A stretch of DNA of 58,825 nucleotides, from positions 1-58,825 of the forward strand of contig SIRU01000063.1 in assembly GCA_004366385.1 (NCBI GenBank). Reading direction: 5' to 3'. Within the stretch, counting starts at the first letter, position 1, and each line of letters begins with the position of its first letter. The translations under genes were made by a program, and so were the position numbers. The DNA comes from Actinomycetota bacterium. GTDB lineage: Bacteria; Actinomycetota; Thermoleophilia; Gaiellales; Gaiellaceae. This document shows, piece after piece, positions 22,215-30,492 of the stretch. Under the pieces are notes generated by a model. It made no database searches. It was not told where the DNA came from and was given only the letters and a program-made list of their open reading frames with translations.

Positions 22215-23780
22215 ATGCTCGAGATCGTTCTCACGCGCGAGGACGCGAACACCGAGTACGCGCTCCTCGCGGAGTGGCTCGTCGCCGACCGCTCCGAGGT
22301 CGAGGCGGGCCAGCCGGTCGTCGTGGTCGAGACGACGAAGGCGACCGTCGAGGTCGAGGCGCCCGGCGCGGGCATTATCGTCCAGCTGTACGAGGAGGGC
22401 GTCGAGGTCGAGCTCGGGAAGGTGATCGCGAGGATCGCCGAGAGCGCCGAGGAGCTCGCGTCGCTCGACGTCGGCGAGTACGACGAGCAGCCCGCTCCGA
22501 AGCCCGCCGAGGGCGAGCGCAAGGCGACGCGCAAGGCCGTCGCGCTCGCGGAGCGCCACGCGATCGACCTCTCCCGGATCGACAAGCGCGGGTTCATCAC
22601 CGAGAAGGACGTCGAGGAGCTCGTCGCACGGGAGCGGGCTGCCGCAGCCCCCGGAGCCGGCTCGCTGCTCGCAGGCGTCTCCACGGAGGGCGTCACACTT
22701 CCGGCGTCGTTCGAACCTAGTGGCTCTGAGCCACAAGGTGCTCTCGGCGCGCTCGACACCGCGTTTCTCGAGTCTCTCCGCAGCGACCCCGACGCCTTTC
22801 GCGCGCTCTCGCCCGACGAGAAGGTGCGCGCGCTCCGCGACGGCGGCGCGCACGTCGGCGACGACGTCGAGCTCGGTGAGGGCTCGTACGTCGTCGCACC
22901 CAGGATCGTGATCTCGGACGGCGTGCGCCTCGGCCCGCGCGCGACTGTCGTCTGCGAGGAGGTCTTCAAGGCGGGAGCGCTCACGAGCTTCGGCCCCAAC
23001 CTCGAGCTCCGGTGTCGCCGCGCGTTCCTCGGCGACGGGATCTGGGGCGGGCGCTCCGTGCGCTTCGGCGGCGGCGGCCATCGCGACCCGTGGGCCGTCC
23101 TGGCGGTCGGCGACCTCGCGTTCGTCGGCGACGAGGTGTTCGTGAACGTCTGCCGGCCGGTGCTGATCGGCCGCGAGGCGTATGTGACCATGCGCTCGCT
23201 GATCGTCACCCACAACATCGGCCACTCGGTGCTGGAGGGCTTCGAGAACCGCTTCGCGCCGGTCGTCGTCGAGGACCGCGCGCAGGTCGGGCTCGGCGCG
23301 GTGATCTACGCGGGCTGCCGGATCGGGGCGGAGGCGATCGTCGCCTCCAACTCCTACGTGACCGGGGACATCCCCTCCGGCTCCTTCGCGATCGGCGTTC
23401 CCGCGAAGGTGACGGGAAAGGCGAGCCACACGCCGTCGCGCTCGCGTCAGCTCGAGCTCGGGCGGCGGATCGTGGACGACCTCCGCGAGCTGCTCGCGCT
23501 CCGCGGCCACGAGGTCGCGGACGCCGACGACGGCTTCGAGATCGAGGGCGTGCGCGTCCTCTTCGTGCCGCGCTACGAGGGCGGGGTCGAGGGTGAGGCC
23601 GTCGTCCTGACGGTGGAGGCGAGCGCCGACCCGCCCGCCGGCGTCGCGGTGCTCGACCTGCTCGCGCGTCAGGTGCACGGCACCGGCGGCCCCGTGCTCG
23701 ACGCCGCCCGCGAGCTCTGCCGCAAGCGCGGGATCCGCTTCGAGCCGGGCCCCTGGCGCTACCGCAGCGGCCTGATCTAG
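22215..23780 (+). CDS. Lipoyl domain / subunit-binding domain / hexapeptide acyltransferase fusion
   Basis: A 521-residue protein that begins like an E2 component but ends differently. Residues 1-78 are a lipoyl domain with the attachment Lys42 in VVVVETTKATVEVEAPGAG. Residues 104-137 are a peripheral subunit-binding domain, KAVALAERHAIDLSRIDKRG then FITEKDVEEL. The usual catalytic acyltransferase domain is absent. In its place, residues about 205-400 are a left-handed beta-helix hexapeptide acyltransferase, with VIYAGCRIGAEAIVASNSYV and IPSGSFAIGVPAKVTG. A C-terminal domain of about 120 residues is not recognised. I infer that E1 loads an acyl group on Lys42 lipoate and the beta-helix transfers it to an acceptor. 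Residues 168-176 are encoded by a palindromic repeat. Confidence 0.85.
   Translation: MLEIVLTREDANTEYALLAEWLVADRSEVEAGQPVVVVETTKATVEVEAPGAGIIVQLYEEGVEVELGKVIARIAESAEELASLDVGEYDEQPAPKPAEGERKATRKAVALAERHAIDLSRIDKRGFITEKDVEELVARERAAAAPGAGSLLAGVSTEGVTLPASFEPSGSEPQGALGALDTAFLESLRSDPDAFRALSPDEKVRALRDGGAHVGDDVELGEGSYVVAPRIVISDGVRLGPRATVVCEEVFKAGALTSFGPNLELRCRRAFLGDGIWGGRSVRFGGGGHRDPWAVLAVGDLAFVGDEVFVNVCRPVLIGREAYVTMRSLIVTHNIGHSVLEGFENRFAPVVVEDRAQVGLGAVIYAGCRIGAEAIVASNSYVTGDIPSGSFAIGVPAKVTGKASHTPSRSRQLELGRRIVDDLRELLALRGHEVADADDGFEIEGVRVLFVPRYEGGVEGEAVVLTVEASADPPAGVAVLDLLARQVHGTGGPVLDAARELCRKRGIRFEPGPWRYRSGLI
22716..22740. repeat. Palindromic repeat, copy 3, inside a coding region
   Basis: ACCTAGTGGCTC and GAGCCACAAGGT pair around one T with a single mismatch. 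It shares the core of copies at 21061 and 21134 but lies within the lipoyl-acyltransferase gene, in frame, in the linker before the beta-helix. Confidence 0.65.
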
Positions 23781-23802
23781 CGCGTTTACCGAGGAGCCGC
23801 CC

Positions 23803-25050
23803 GTGCGCAACCGGCCGTTCGGCACGGCCGGGTTCACTCCGGTCATGCCACGCGCCGTCCTCACTCGCCTTCCCGCACATGCGGGCGTCAGCGCGATCTT
23901 GTTCCTCAGCCTGCTCGCAGGGCAGGCGGCGCTGATCGCGATCACGCCGGTGCTCCCGCAGCTCGCGGCCGACCTCGACGTCGCAACCGCGGTCGCGGGC
24001 CAGCTCCGCACCGTCACCGGCCTCGCCGCCGGCCTCACGGCGCTCGCGCTCGGCAGCCTCGCGGGGCGGATCGGCCTCGGGCGCCAGCTGCTCGCCGGCG
24101 CCGGCCTGCTCGCGCTCGGCTCGGCTGCGAGTGCGCTCGCTCCCACCTTCGAGGTGCTCGTCGCCGCCCAGGTGCCGCTCGGCGCCGGCGTCGCGCTCGT
24201 CACCACCGCAGGCGTGCTCGCCGCCGCGGAGTGGGTCGCGGAGGAGCACCGCACGCGCACGCTCTCGTGGGCCCTCACCGGCCAGCCGGCCGCCTGGATC
24301 GTCGGGATGCCGCTCGTCGGCGCCGTCGGCGGGGCGAGCTGGAGGCTCGGCTTCGTCGTGCTCCCGCTCGCGGCGGCGCTGCTCGCTGTGCTGGCGCTCG
24401 CCCGCCGCGCGGGCGATCCTCCCCGGCCGGCCGGGCCGGCGCGGATTCGCATCGCCTTCGCGAACCGCGACCTCCGCCTGTGGGCGGGCTCGGAGCTGCT
24501 CGCGAACTCGGCCTGGGCCGGGACGCTCGTCTACGCAGGCGCCCTCTTCGCCGAGTCCTACGGCGTGTCGTCGGCTTCCGTCGGAGTCCTGCTCGCAGTC
24601 GCGGCGGCGGCGTACGTCGCCGGGACCTTCGCCTTCCGGCGGATCGCCGGCACCGCGGATCGCCGCCGGCTCGTCGTCCTCGGCCTGACCCTGGCCGCGG
24701 GCGTCGCGCTCTTCGGCGCCGTGCGGCCGGGCGTCGCAGTCAGTCTGGTGCTCTTCGGCGGGAGCGCGTTCGCGGCGGGCGGGCGCACGCTGCTCTCGAG
24801 CGTCGTCGGGCTGTCGGTCGACCCGTCCGCGCGTGGCGCGGTCATGGCCGTGCGCGCGGCGACGATGCAGTTCGGGTACTTCCTCGGCGTCCTCGTCTCC
24901 GGGACCGCGCTCGCGGTCGCCGGGTACGCGGGGCTCGGGCTCGCCGTCGGCACGCTGTTCCTCGGCGCCGGCGCGCTCTTCGCCCCGTGCGCCTTCGGCC
25001 GCGGCGTCTGCTACCCGGCCGGGCTCGCGCCGTCGACGAGCCGCGCCTGA
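23803..25050 (+). CDS. MFS transporter of the lipoyl-acyltransferase operon
   Basis: A 415-residue major facilitator with 12 hydrophobic segments. The helix 2-3 region LTALALGSLAGRIGLGRQ and helix 4-5 region AAEWVAEEHRTRTLSWALTG fit the drug-exporter (DHA) group. It lies 22 bases after the lipoyl-acyltransferase gene with its own ribosome-binding site, GAGGAG (23791-23796), before GTG 23803; a later ATG at 23845 is possible. Its place at the end of the operon suggests export of the acylated product or of a related compound. Convergent with the large regulator gene, one base apart. Confidence 0.82.
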   Translation: MRNRPFGTAGFTPVMPRAVLTRLPAHAGVSAILFLSLLAGQAALIAITPVLPQLAADLDVATAVAGQLRTVTGLAAGLTALALGSLAGRIGLGRQLLAGAGLLALGSAASALAPTFEVLVAAQVPLGAGVALVTTAGVLAAAEWVAEEHRTRTLSWALTGQPAAWIVGMPLVGAVGGASWRLGFVVLPLAAALLAVLALARRAGDPPRPAGPARIRIAFANRDLRLWAGSELLANSAWAGTLVYAGALFAESYGVSSASVGVLLAVAAAAYVAGTFAFRRIAGTADRRRLVVLGLTLAAGVALFGAVRPGVAVSLVLFGGSAFAAGGRTLLSSVVGLSVDPSARGAVMAVRAATMQFGYFLGVLVSGTALAVAGYAGLGLAVGTLFLGAGALFAPCAFGRGVCYPAGLAPSTSRA

Positions 25051-25051
25051 G

Positions 25052-28000
25052 TCAGCGCCCGCTGGGTGCGACGCCCGCCACCCGGAACACGCCCCACGGC
25101 TCGCCCAGCCCCTTGAACTCGCGCTTCCCGCGCGGCTCCAGCGAGATCCCGGAGCCGGCGACGAGGTCGTGCGTCGTGCCGGTGACGAGGATCTCGCCGG
25201 CCTCCGCCTCCGCCGACACACGCGCGGCGACGTGGATCGCGATGCCGTGGAGGTCGTCCGCCAGGCGCTCGACCTCGCCCGTGTGGATGCCGATCCGCAC
25301 GTCGAGCCCGAGCGCCGCGAGCCGGTGCCGGAGCGCGGCCGCGGCGCGGATCGCGCGCGCCGGCCCGTCGAAGAGCGCGAGCACGCCGTCCCCCACGATG
25401 TCCACGACCTCGCCGCCGAACTCGTCGATCGTGGCCCGGAGCGCCGTGTGGTGGGAGCTGAGGAGCGAGCTCCACGCCCGGTCGCCGATCGCGGCTGCGG
25501 TCTCCGTCGAGCCCACGAGGTCGGTCATGAGGATCGTCTTGAGCACGCGGGTCGGCCGCGCGGGCGTCTCCAGCGCGCGCACGAACGTCTCCACCTCGTC
25601 GAGGATCTGATCCGGGTCCATCGAGACGAAGTGGTCGACGCCGGGGAGCTCGACGAAGCGGGCGTCTGGGATGCGCTCGGCGATGTACTGCCCCTCGGCC
25701 AGGCGCACGTCGACATCGCCGGTGCGGTGGAGGACGAGCGTCGGGACACGGACGGCCGGGAGCGTCGCCCGCACGTCGATGAGCGAGTTCATCTCGATCA
25801 GCGCCCGCGCCGCCCCCGGGCTCGCGGCCGCCCGTGCGCGTTCACCCCACCACGCGGCCATCGCCTCGTCCGCGTTCGGGCACATGCGCTGCATGTCGGC
25901 CTCCCAGCCCCACTCGCGCTCGATCTGCGCGGCGTACTCGCGGCGCTCCTCGAGCGTCTGCGCCCACGGGTAGTCCTCGGAGCGGACGCGGGCGGCGTAG
26001 GCGCCGTAGAGCACGAGCGCGAGCACGCGCTCCGGGTACGTGGCCGCGAACTGGATCGCCATTGGCGCGCCTTCCGAGTAGCCGAACACGACCGCGCGCT
26101 CGCAGCCGACCGCGTCCATGACGGCGCGCACGTCGTCCATCCGGGTCTCGAGGTCGGGGAGGTCGCCGGGCCGGTCGGAGAGCCCGCTCCCCCGCTTGTC
26201 GAAGCGGATGAGCCGTCCGAGCGAGCCGAGCCGGTCGAGGAAGTGCGCGTGCCGGGGCTCGTCCCAGTCCTTGTCCAGATGCGAGACGAAGCCGGGCACG
26301 AGGACGATGTCGAGCTCGCCCGTGCCGGTGACCTGGTACGCGATCGAGAGCGAGCCGCTTCGCGCGTACGACACCGGCGGCCTCGTACGCGTCGCGGGCG
26401 GCGAGGCGACCGGGGAGGCTGCCGCGGACAGGAGCTCGCGCGCGCCGGCCACGTCGGCCGTCTCGAGGCCCTCGTCGAACGAGCCGACGATCCGCTCGAG
26501 CTCGCGCGCCGCCTCCAGGTCGCCGTGGCGGACCAGCGCCGTCGCCGCCCGGAGCTCGAGCGAGCGGGCCTCCTGGCCGGTCGCGACGTCGAGTGCCGCC
26601 CGCAGGTCGTCGCGCCCGCCCGCGTCGCCGCGCGCGATCCGCAGCTCGCCTCGCAGCCGCAGCAACTCGGCGCCGTAGAAGGAGCCGGAGGGCTCTCCGA
26701 CGAGCGCGAGCCCCTCCGCGACCGCGTCCAGCCCGTCGTCGAGCCGGCCGTTCGCGAGGCACGCGTCGGCGAGCAGCCCGAGGAAGTACGCCTCGTCCAG
26801 CACGATCCCCGTCGCCCGCGCGTCCTCGATCCCCGCGCGGATCTCGTCGATCCCGGCGCTCGAGTGCGCGTGCGCCTGCGCCCAGCCGGCGAGGACGCGC
26901 CCCATCGCGGCGCGGTACGTGTAGTGGCGCTCCTCCGCGAGCACCCGCGTGCGCGTCGCGGCCTCGAATGTCTCCGCGACCTCGCGGCGGCACTGGTGCA
27001 CGACCGCCGCCTGTGCAGTCGCCGCAGCCAGCCCGTAACTCCGCGCCGGGTCCTCCGCGAGCCGCACGGCCTCGAGCGCGCGGTCGAGAGCCTGGTCGGG
27101 GAAGCCGAGGAACCAGAGCGAGAGCGCGACCCAGTCGTGGCAGGCGACGGCCGAGTCGTCGCCGAGGCTCACCACGGCCGGCTCGTACGACGCGCTCCGG
27201 TACAGCTCGACGCCGCGCTCCGCCTGCTCGAGCGCACCTGCGAACGCGCCGCGGTGAAGCAGGTTGCACGCGAGGATCTCCTGCACCTCGATCCGCCGGT
27301 CGGTGTCCTCCGGCGACAGCACCTCGAGGCAGCGGTCGAGGTGCTCCTGCGCCCGCTCGTACTCGCCGCGCACCTCGGAGATGGTGGCGAGCGCGATGAG
27401 GATGGGGACGAGCGGCTCGCGGTCGTCGAGGCGCGTGCAGAGGTCGCGGGCCTGCTCGAACTCCGTCTCGGCGTCCGCGGACGGCCAGCCGTCCCGCAGC
27501 ACGTAGGCCCGCCCGAGCAGCGTCCGCAGCTCGAGCTCGAGGCGGTCGCGCCCTCGCCCGGGCGGGAGGCCCTCCACGAGCTCGTGCGCGCTCGTGAGCA
27601 GGTCGAGCGCCTCCCGGTGCGCCGTCCGGCGGAGGGCGAGCTCCGCGGTCAGCCGGAGGTAACGCACGGCGCGGTCGGCGAGCCCGGCCCGGACGGCGTG
27701 CCGCGCGAGCGCGGGGGCGATCTCGGGCGCGTCCTCGCCGTGCGCCTGCTCGAGCGCGTCCGCGAGCTGCCGGTGCAGGGCCGCGCGGTCGGGCGGGGCG
27801 AGCTGCTCGTAGGTGATCTGCTCGTGCAGCTCGTGGACGAAGCGGTGCACGGGGGAGGTCGTCCCGTCGGGCCACTCGACCTCTCCGGCCGGCGCGAGCA
27901 AGCGGCGGCGGACGAGGGCGGCTGCCGTCTCCTCCACGTCGGGCTCGTCTCGGCCGAGCGCCGCGGCCAGCACCCGCGTCGCGCTCTCGGCGCCCGCGAC

Positions 28001-29722
28001 GGCGGCCGCCTCGAGCACGCTCCGCTCCTCGGGCGGCAGGGCGCCGAGCTCCTGGAGGACGAGCGCGCGCAGCGTCGGCGGAACCGTGGTCGCGAGCTCT
28101 TCGACGCCGCAGGTCAGCGACCAGCTGCCCTCGGTCTCGACCAAGGCGCCGGAGTCGATCCAGGCGTCGACGACGTTGTCGGCGAACAGCGGGTTGCCGC
28201 CCGTGCGTGCGTGCAGGACCTTCGCGGCCTCCTCCGTCGCGTCGAGGCCGGGAGCCTTGCGCTCGAGGAGCGCCGTGAACGCGTCCGTGCCCAGCGGCCC
28301 CAGCTCGACGATCGAGCAGAGCCGGCGGACGCGCAGCGCGGCCGCGAGCGCCGCGACCTCCGGCTCCGGGTCGCCGCCGGCGGCGTACGTGCCGACGATC
28401 AGGAGCCGCGCGCGCTCGTCCCGCCGGGCCACGAGCTCGAGCGCCGTGAGCGTGGAAGGGTCGCTCCAGTGGAGATCCTCGAGTACGAGGACGAGCGGCC
28501 GGTCCTCCGCGAGCCGCGTGACGAGCTCGGCGAGCTCGCGCAGCATCCGCTGCCCGCTCGAGCCTGCGGCGCGGCGGCGCAGGTCGTCGAGCTCGCCCGC
28601 GGGGACGAGCCACGGCATCTGCTCGAGCCACGAGGGCGCGTGCCGCGAGAGCAGCTCGAGCACGGACTCTCCACCCTCGCGCGCGAGGCCGCCGAGTGCG
28701 TCGAGCAGCGGGAGGTACGGCTCGCCGGCGCCGCGCTGGTCCAGGCTCTGGCCCCTCGCGACGAGCGCTCCGTGCCGTCGCGCCTCGCCCTCGACGAGGG
28801 CGTCCACGAGCGCCGTCTTGCCCACGCCCGGCTCGCCCGCGACGAGCACGAGCCGGCAGCGGCCGGCGAGCGACTCCGCGAGCGCGTCTCGCAGCGCCTC
28901 CAGCTCGGCGTCCCGGCCGGCGAGCTCGGTCGCGGAGGCGCGGGCGGTGGGCAGAGCCACGGCAGGCGAGCCGTCCGTCGCCGGCGGCGCCTCCAGCCCG
29001 GGATCCTGGTTGAGGATGCGGCGCTCGAGGTCGCGGAGGTCGGCCGACGGTGCGATGCCGAGCTCGCGGTCGAGCGTCTCGCGGAAGGACGCGTAGACGG
29101 CGAGCGCGTCGGCCTGGCGGCCGGAGCGGTAGAGGGCGAGGATCTGCTGCGCGCGCAGGCGCTCGCGCAGCGGGTGTCGCGAGACGTGCGCGTCGAGCTC
29201 CCCGGTGAGCTCGTGGTGCCCGCCTGCGGCGAGCTCCGCATCGATCCGGTCCTCGAGCGCAGCGAGCCGGAGCTCCTCGAGGTGCGGCCCCTCGATCGCC
29301 GCGAACGGCTCCGAGAACTCCGACAGTGCCGGCCCGCGCCACAGCCCGAGCGCTTCGCGGAGCATCGCTGCCGCGTCGGCGGGGCGCGCGGGAGCCGTAG
29401 TGCGCGCATCGTCCACGAGCCGGCGGAAGCGCTCGAGGTCGAGCTCGTCGGGCTCCACGCGGATCGCGTACCCGGCACCGCGCGTCTCCACCAGCCCGTC
29501 GGGGAGGGCCTTGCGGAGCCGCGAGACGTAGATCTGCACCATCTTCGCCGCCGTGTCGGGCGCCTCGTCACCCCAGAGGTCGTCGACGAGCCGCGCAGCG
29601 GGGACGGCGCGGTTCGCGCTGAGCAGGAGGACCGCCAGGAGCGCCCGCTGCTTCCCGGCAGCGAGTGGGAGAGAGCCGCCCCCGTCGGAGACCTCGAGTG
29701 GGCCGAGGATTCGAAACTTCAT
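25052..29722 (-). CDS. Giant BTAD-ATPase-TPR-hydrolase-adenylate cyclase regulator
   Basis: A 1556-residue protein. Residues 1-95 are a winged-helix Trans_reg_C domain (MKFRILGPLEVSDGG at its start; QIYVSRLRKALPDG is the recognition region), and 96-245 a BTAD domain, the SARP layout. Residues about 265-640 are a STAND-type ATPase with P-loop GEPGVGKT (296-303) and LVLVLEDLHWSD as Walker B. TPR-like helices run to about 1120. An alpha/beta hydrolase domain follows, with nucleophile serine in VFGYSEGAPMA. The C-terminal 165 residues are a class III adenylate/guanylate cyclase, with MTDLVGST, VDIVGDGVLALFDG and RIGIHTGEVE supplying both metal Asp residues; the usual Asn of the VNxAAR segment reads His in GIAIHVAARV. 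ATG 29722 has no Shine-Dalgarno and TAGCGT lies 11 bases upstream. Confidence 0.88.
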   Translation of the reverse strand: MKFRILGPLEVSDGGGSLPLAAGKQRALLAVLLLSANRAVPAARLVDDLWGDEAPDTAAKMVQIYVSRLRKALPDGLVETRGAGYAIRVEPDELDLERFRRLVDDARTTAPARPADAAAMLREALGLWRGPALSEFSEPFAAIEGPHLEELRLAALEDRIDAELAAGGHHELTGELDAHVSRHPLRERLRAQQILALYRSGRQADALAVYASFRETLDRELGIAPSADLRDLERRILNQDPGLEAPPATDGSPAVALPTARASATELAGRDAELEALRDALAESLAGRCRLVLVAGEPGVGKTALVDALVEGEARRHGALVARGQSLDQRGAGEPYLPLLDALGGLAREGGESVLELLSRHAPSWLEQMPWLVPAGELDDLRRRAAGSSGQRMLRELAELVTRLAEDRPLVLVLEDLHWSDPSTLTALELVARRDERARLLIVGTYAAGGDPEPEVAALAAALRVRRLCSIVELGPLGTDAFTALLERKAPGLDATEEAAKVLHARTGGNPLFADNVVDAWIDSGALVETEGSWSLTCGVEELATTVPPTLRALVLQELGALPPEERSVLEAAAVAGAESATRVLAAALGRDEPDVEETAAALVRRRLLAPAGEVEWPDGTTSPVHRFVHELHEQITYEQLAPPDRAALHRQLADALEQAHGEDAPEIAPALARHAVRAGLADRAVRYLRLTAELALRRTAHREALDLLTSAHELVEGLPPGRGRDRLELELRTLLGRAYVLRDGWPSADAETEFEQARDLCTRLDDREPLVPILIALATISEVRGEYERAQEHLDRCLEVLSPEDTDRRIEVQEILACNLLHRGAFAGALEQAERGVELYRSASYEPAVVSLGDDSAVACHDWVALSLWFLGFPDQALDRALEAVRLAEDPARSYGLAAATAQAAVVHQCRREVAETFEAATRTRVLAEERHYTYRAAMGRVLAGWAQAHAHSSAGIDEIRAGIEDARATGIVLDEAYFLGLLADACLANGRLDDGLDAVAEGLALVGEPSGSFYGAELLRLRGELRIARGDAGGRDDLRAALDVATGQEARSLELRAATALVRHGDLEAARELERIVGSFDEGLETADVAGARELLSAAASPVASPPATRTRPPVSYARSGSLSIAYQVTGTGELDIVLVPGFVSHLDKDWDEPRHAHFLDRLGSLGRLIRFDKRGSGLSDRPGDLPDLETRMDDVRAVMDAVGCERAVVFGYSEGAPMAIQFAATYPERVLALVLYGAYAARVRSEDYPWAQTLEERREYAAQIEREWGWEADMQRMCPNADEAMAAWWGERARAAASPGAARALIEMNSLIDVRATLPAVRVPTLVLHRTGDVDVRLAEGQYIAERIPDARFVELPGVDHFVSMDPDQILDEVETFVRALETPARPTRVLKTILMTDLVGSTETAAAIGDRAWSSLLSSHHTALRATIDEFGGEVVDIVGDGVLALFDGPARAIRAAAALRHRLAALGLDVRIGIHTGEVERLADDLHGIAIHVAARVSAEAEAGEILVTGTTHDLVAGSGISLEPRGKREFKGLGEPWGVFRVAGVAPSGR

Positions 29723-29733
29723 CCGACCCGCTG

Positions 29734-29739
29734 ACGCTA
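29734..29739 (-). promoter_or_regulatory. -10 element of the giant regulator gene
   Basis: Minus-strand TAGCGT, 11 bases before ATG 29722. The sites for the divergent GNAT gene are not evident. Confidence 0.35.
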
Positions 29740-29806
29740 GCACGCGCTCTCGGCCCGTTTACCGGGCGCCTACCGGCGGTTCGCCGGCCTCGGGCACGCT
29801 CGTCCC

Positions 29807-30340
29807 GTGGCGGCCACGTCTCCTTGTCCCGATCCCGCCGTGCTGGCGGACGGCTCCGTGCTCTGCCTGCGGCCGCTCGAGCCGGGCGACCGCGCGACGG
29901 TGGGCGAGGTCTTCGCCGGCCTCGGCGAGCGCTCGCGCCGCCTGCGCTTTCACGGCCCCAAGCCCGAGCTGACGGACGCCGAGCTCTCGCACCTGGCGGC
30001 GGTCGACCATCGCGACCGCACCGCCGTCGTCGCGTACGCCGAGGGCTCAGGGAAGCCGGTCGCGCTCGGCGAGCTCGTCCGCGACCGGGACGACCGCGAG
30101 ACGGCCGAGGTCGCGTTCGCGGTCGTCGACGGCTGGCAGGGGCGCGGGCTCGGAGGCGTCCTCGCCGATCGGCTGGCGGGGCGGGCTCGCGCGCTCGGCG
30201 TGAGCCGCGTGCGGGCCTTCGTGGCGGCGTCGAACGACGCCGCGGCCGCCGTCGTCAGGCGGATCGGGACCGTGGTGGGCTCCGGCGTCGAGGACGGCGC
30301 CTTCGAGCTCGTCGTCGACGTCGGCCGCCCCCGCGCCTAG
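29807..30340 (+). CDS. GNAT-family N-acetyltransferase
   Basis: A 177-residue acetyl-CoA-dependent acyltransferase. The acetyl-CoA pyrophosphate loop is VVDGWQGRGLGGVLADRL (about residues 106-123), the R/Q-X-X-G-X-G/A motif, preceded by strand TAEVAFAVVD. The N-terminal half, LRPLEPGDRATVGEVFAGLG, is usual for ribosomal-protein and Pat-like GNATs. The substrate is unknown. GTG 29807 has no ribosome-binding site. It diverges from the giant regulator, 84 bases apart, and may be controlled by it, by position only. Confidence 0.82.
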   Translation: MAATSPCPDPAVLADGSVLCLRPLEPGDRATVGEVFAGLGERSRRLRFHGPKPELTDAELSHLAAVDHRDRTAVVAYAEGSGKPVALGELVRDRDDRETAEVAFAVVDGWQGRGLGGVLADRLAGRARALGVSRVRAFVAASNDAAAAVVRRIGTVVGSGVEDGAFELVVDVGRPRA

Positions 30341-30349
30341 ACAGGTAGC

Positions 30350-30372
30350 CCGCGCGGGGTGATGCCGCGCGG
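30350..30372 (+). terminator. Hairpin after the GNAT gene
   Basis: CCGCGCGG occurs twice around GGTGATG and, being self-complementary, forms an 8-bp stem nine bases after the stop codon. No T-run follows. Confidence 0.4.
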
Positions 30373-30492
30373 CGCACAACAGGACCATCGGGGGATGGAC
30401 GCCTGCGTCCGGACAGCCGATGATGATGCTCGTTGTCGAGTCCAGAACGACCGGCGAGGGCGAGGACAGTGTCGGGAGCACCGCGAGCACCC

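Noticed and set aside
20838-24452. A 1204-codon minus-strand frame across E1-beta and the lipoyl fusion
   Set aside because: It covers three well-identified plus-strand genes, has no family features, and its composition is that of a codon-bias shadow.
24833-29734. A 1633-codon open frame on the plus strand opposite the giant regulator
   Set aside because: It has no recognisable domain and is rich in Arg, Glu and Ala, as expected of the antisense of a high-GC gene. The minus strand has a clear series of domains over the same bases.
30373-30492. A riboswitch (c-di-AMP or c-di-GMP type) before the first subtilisin
   Set aside because: I looked for the conserved cores because such proteases can be under riboswitch control, but found no convincing match.
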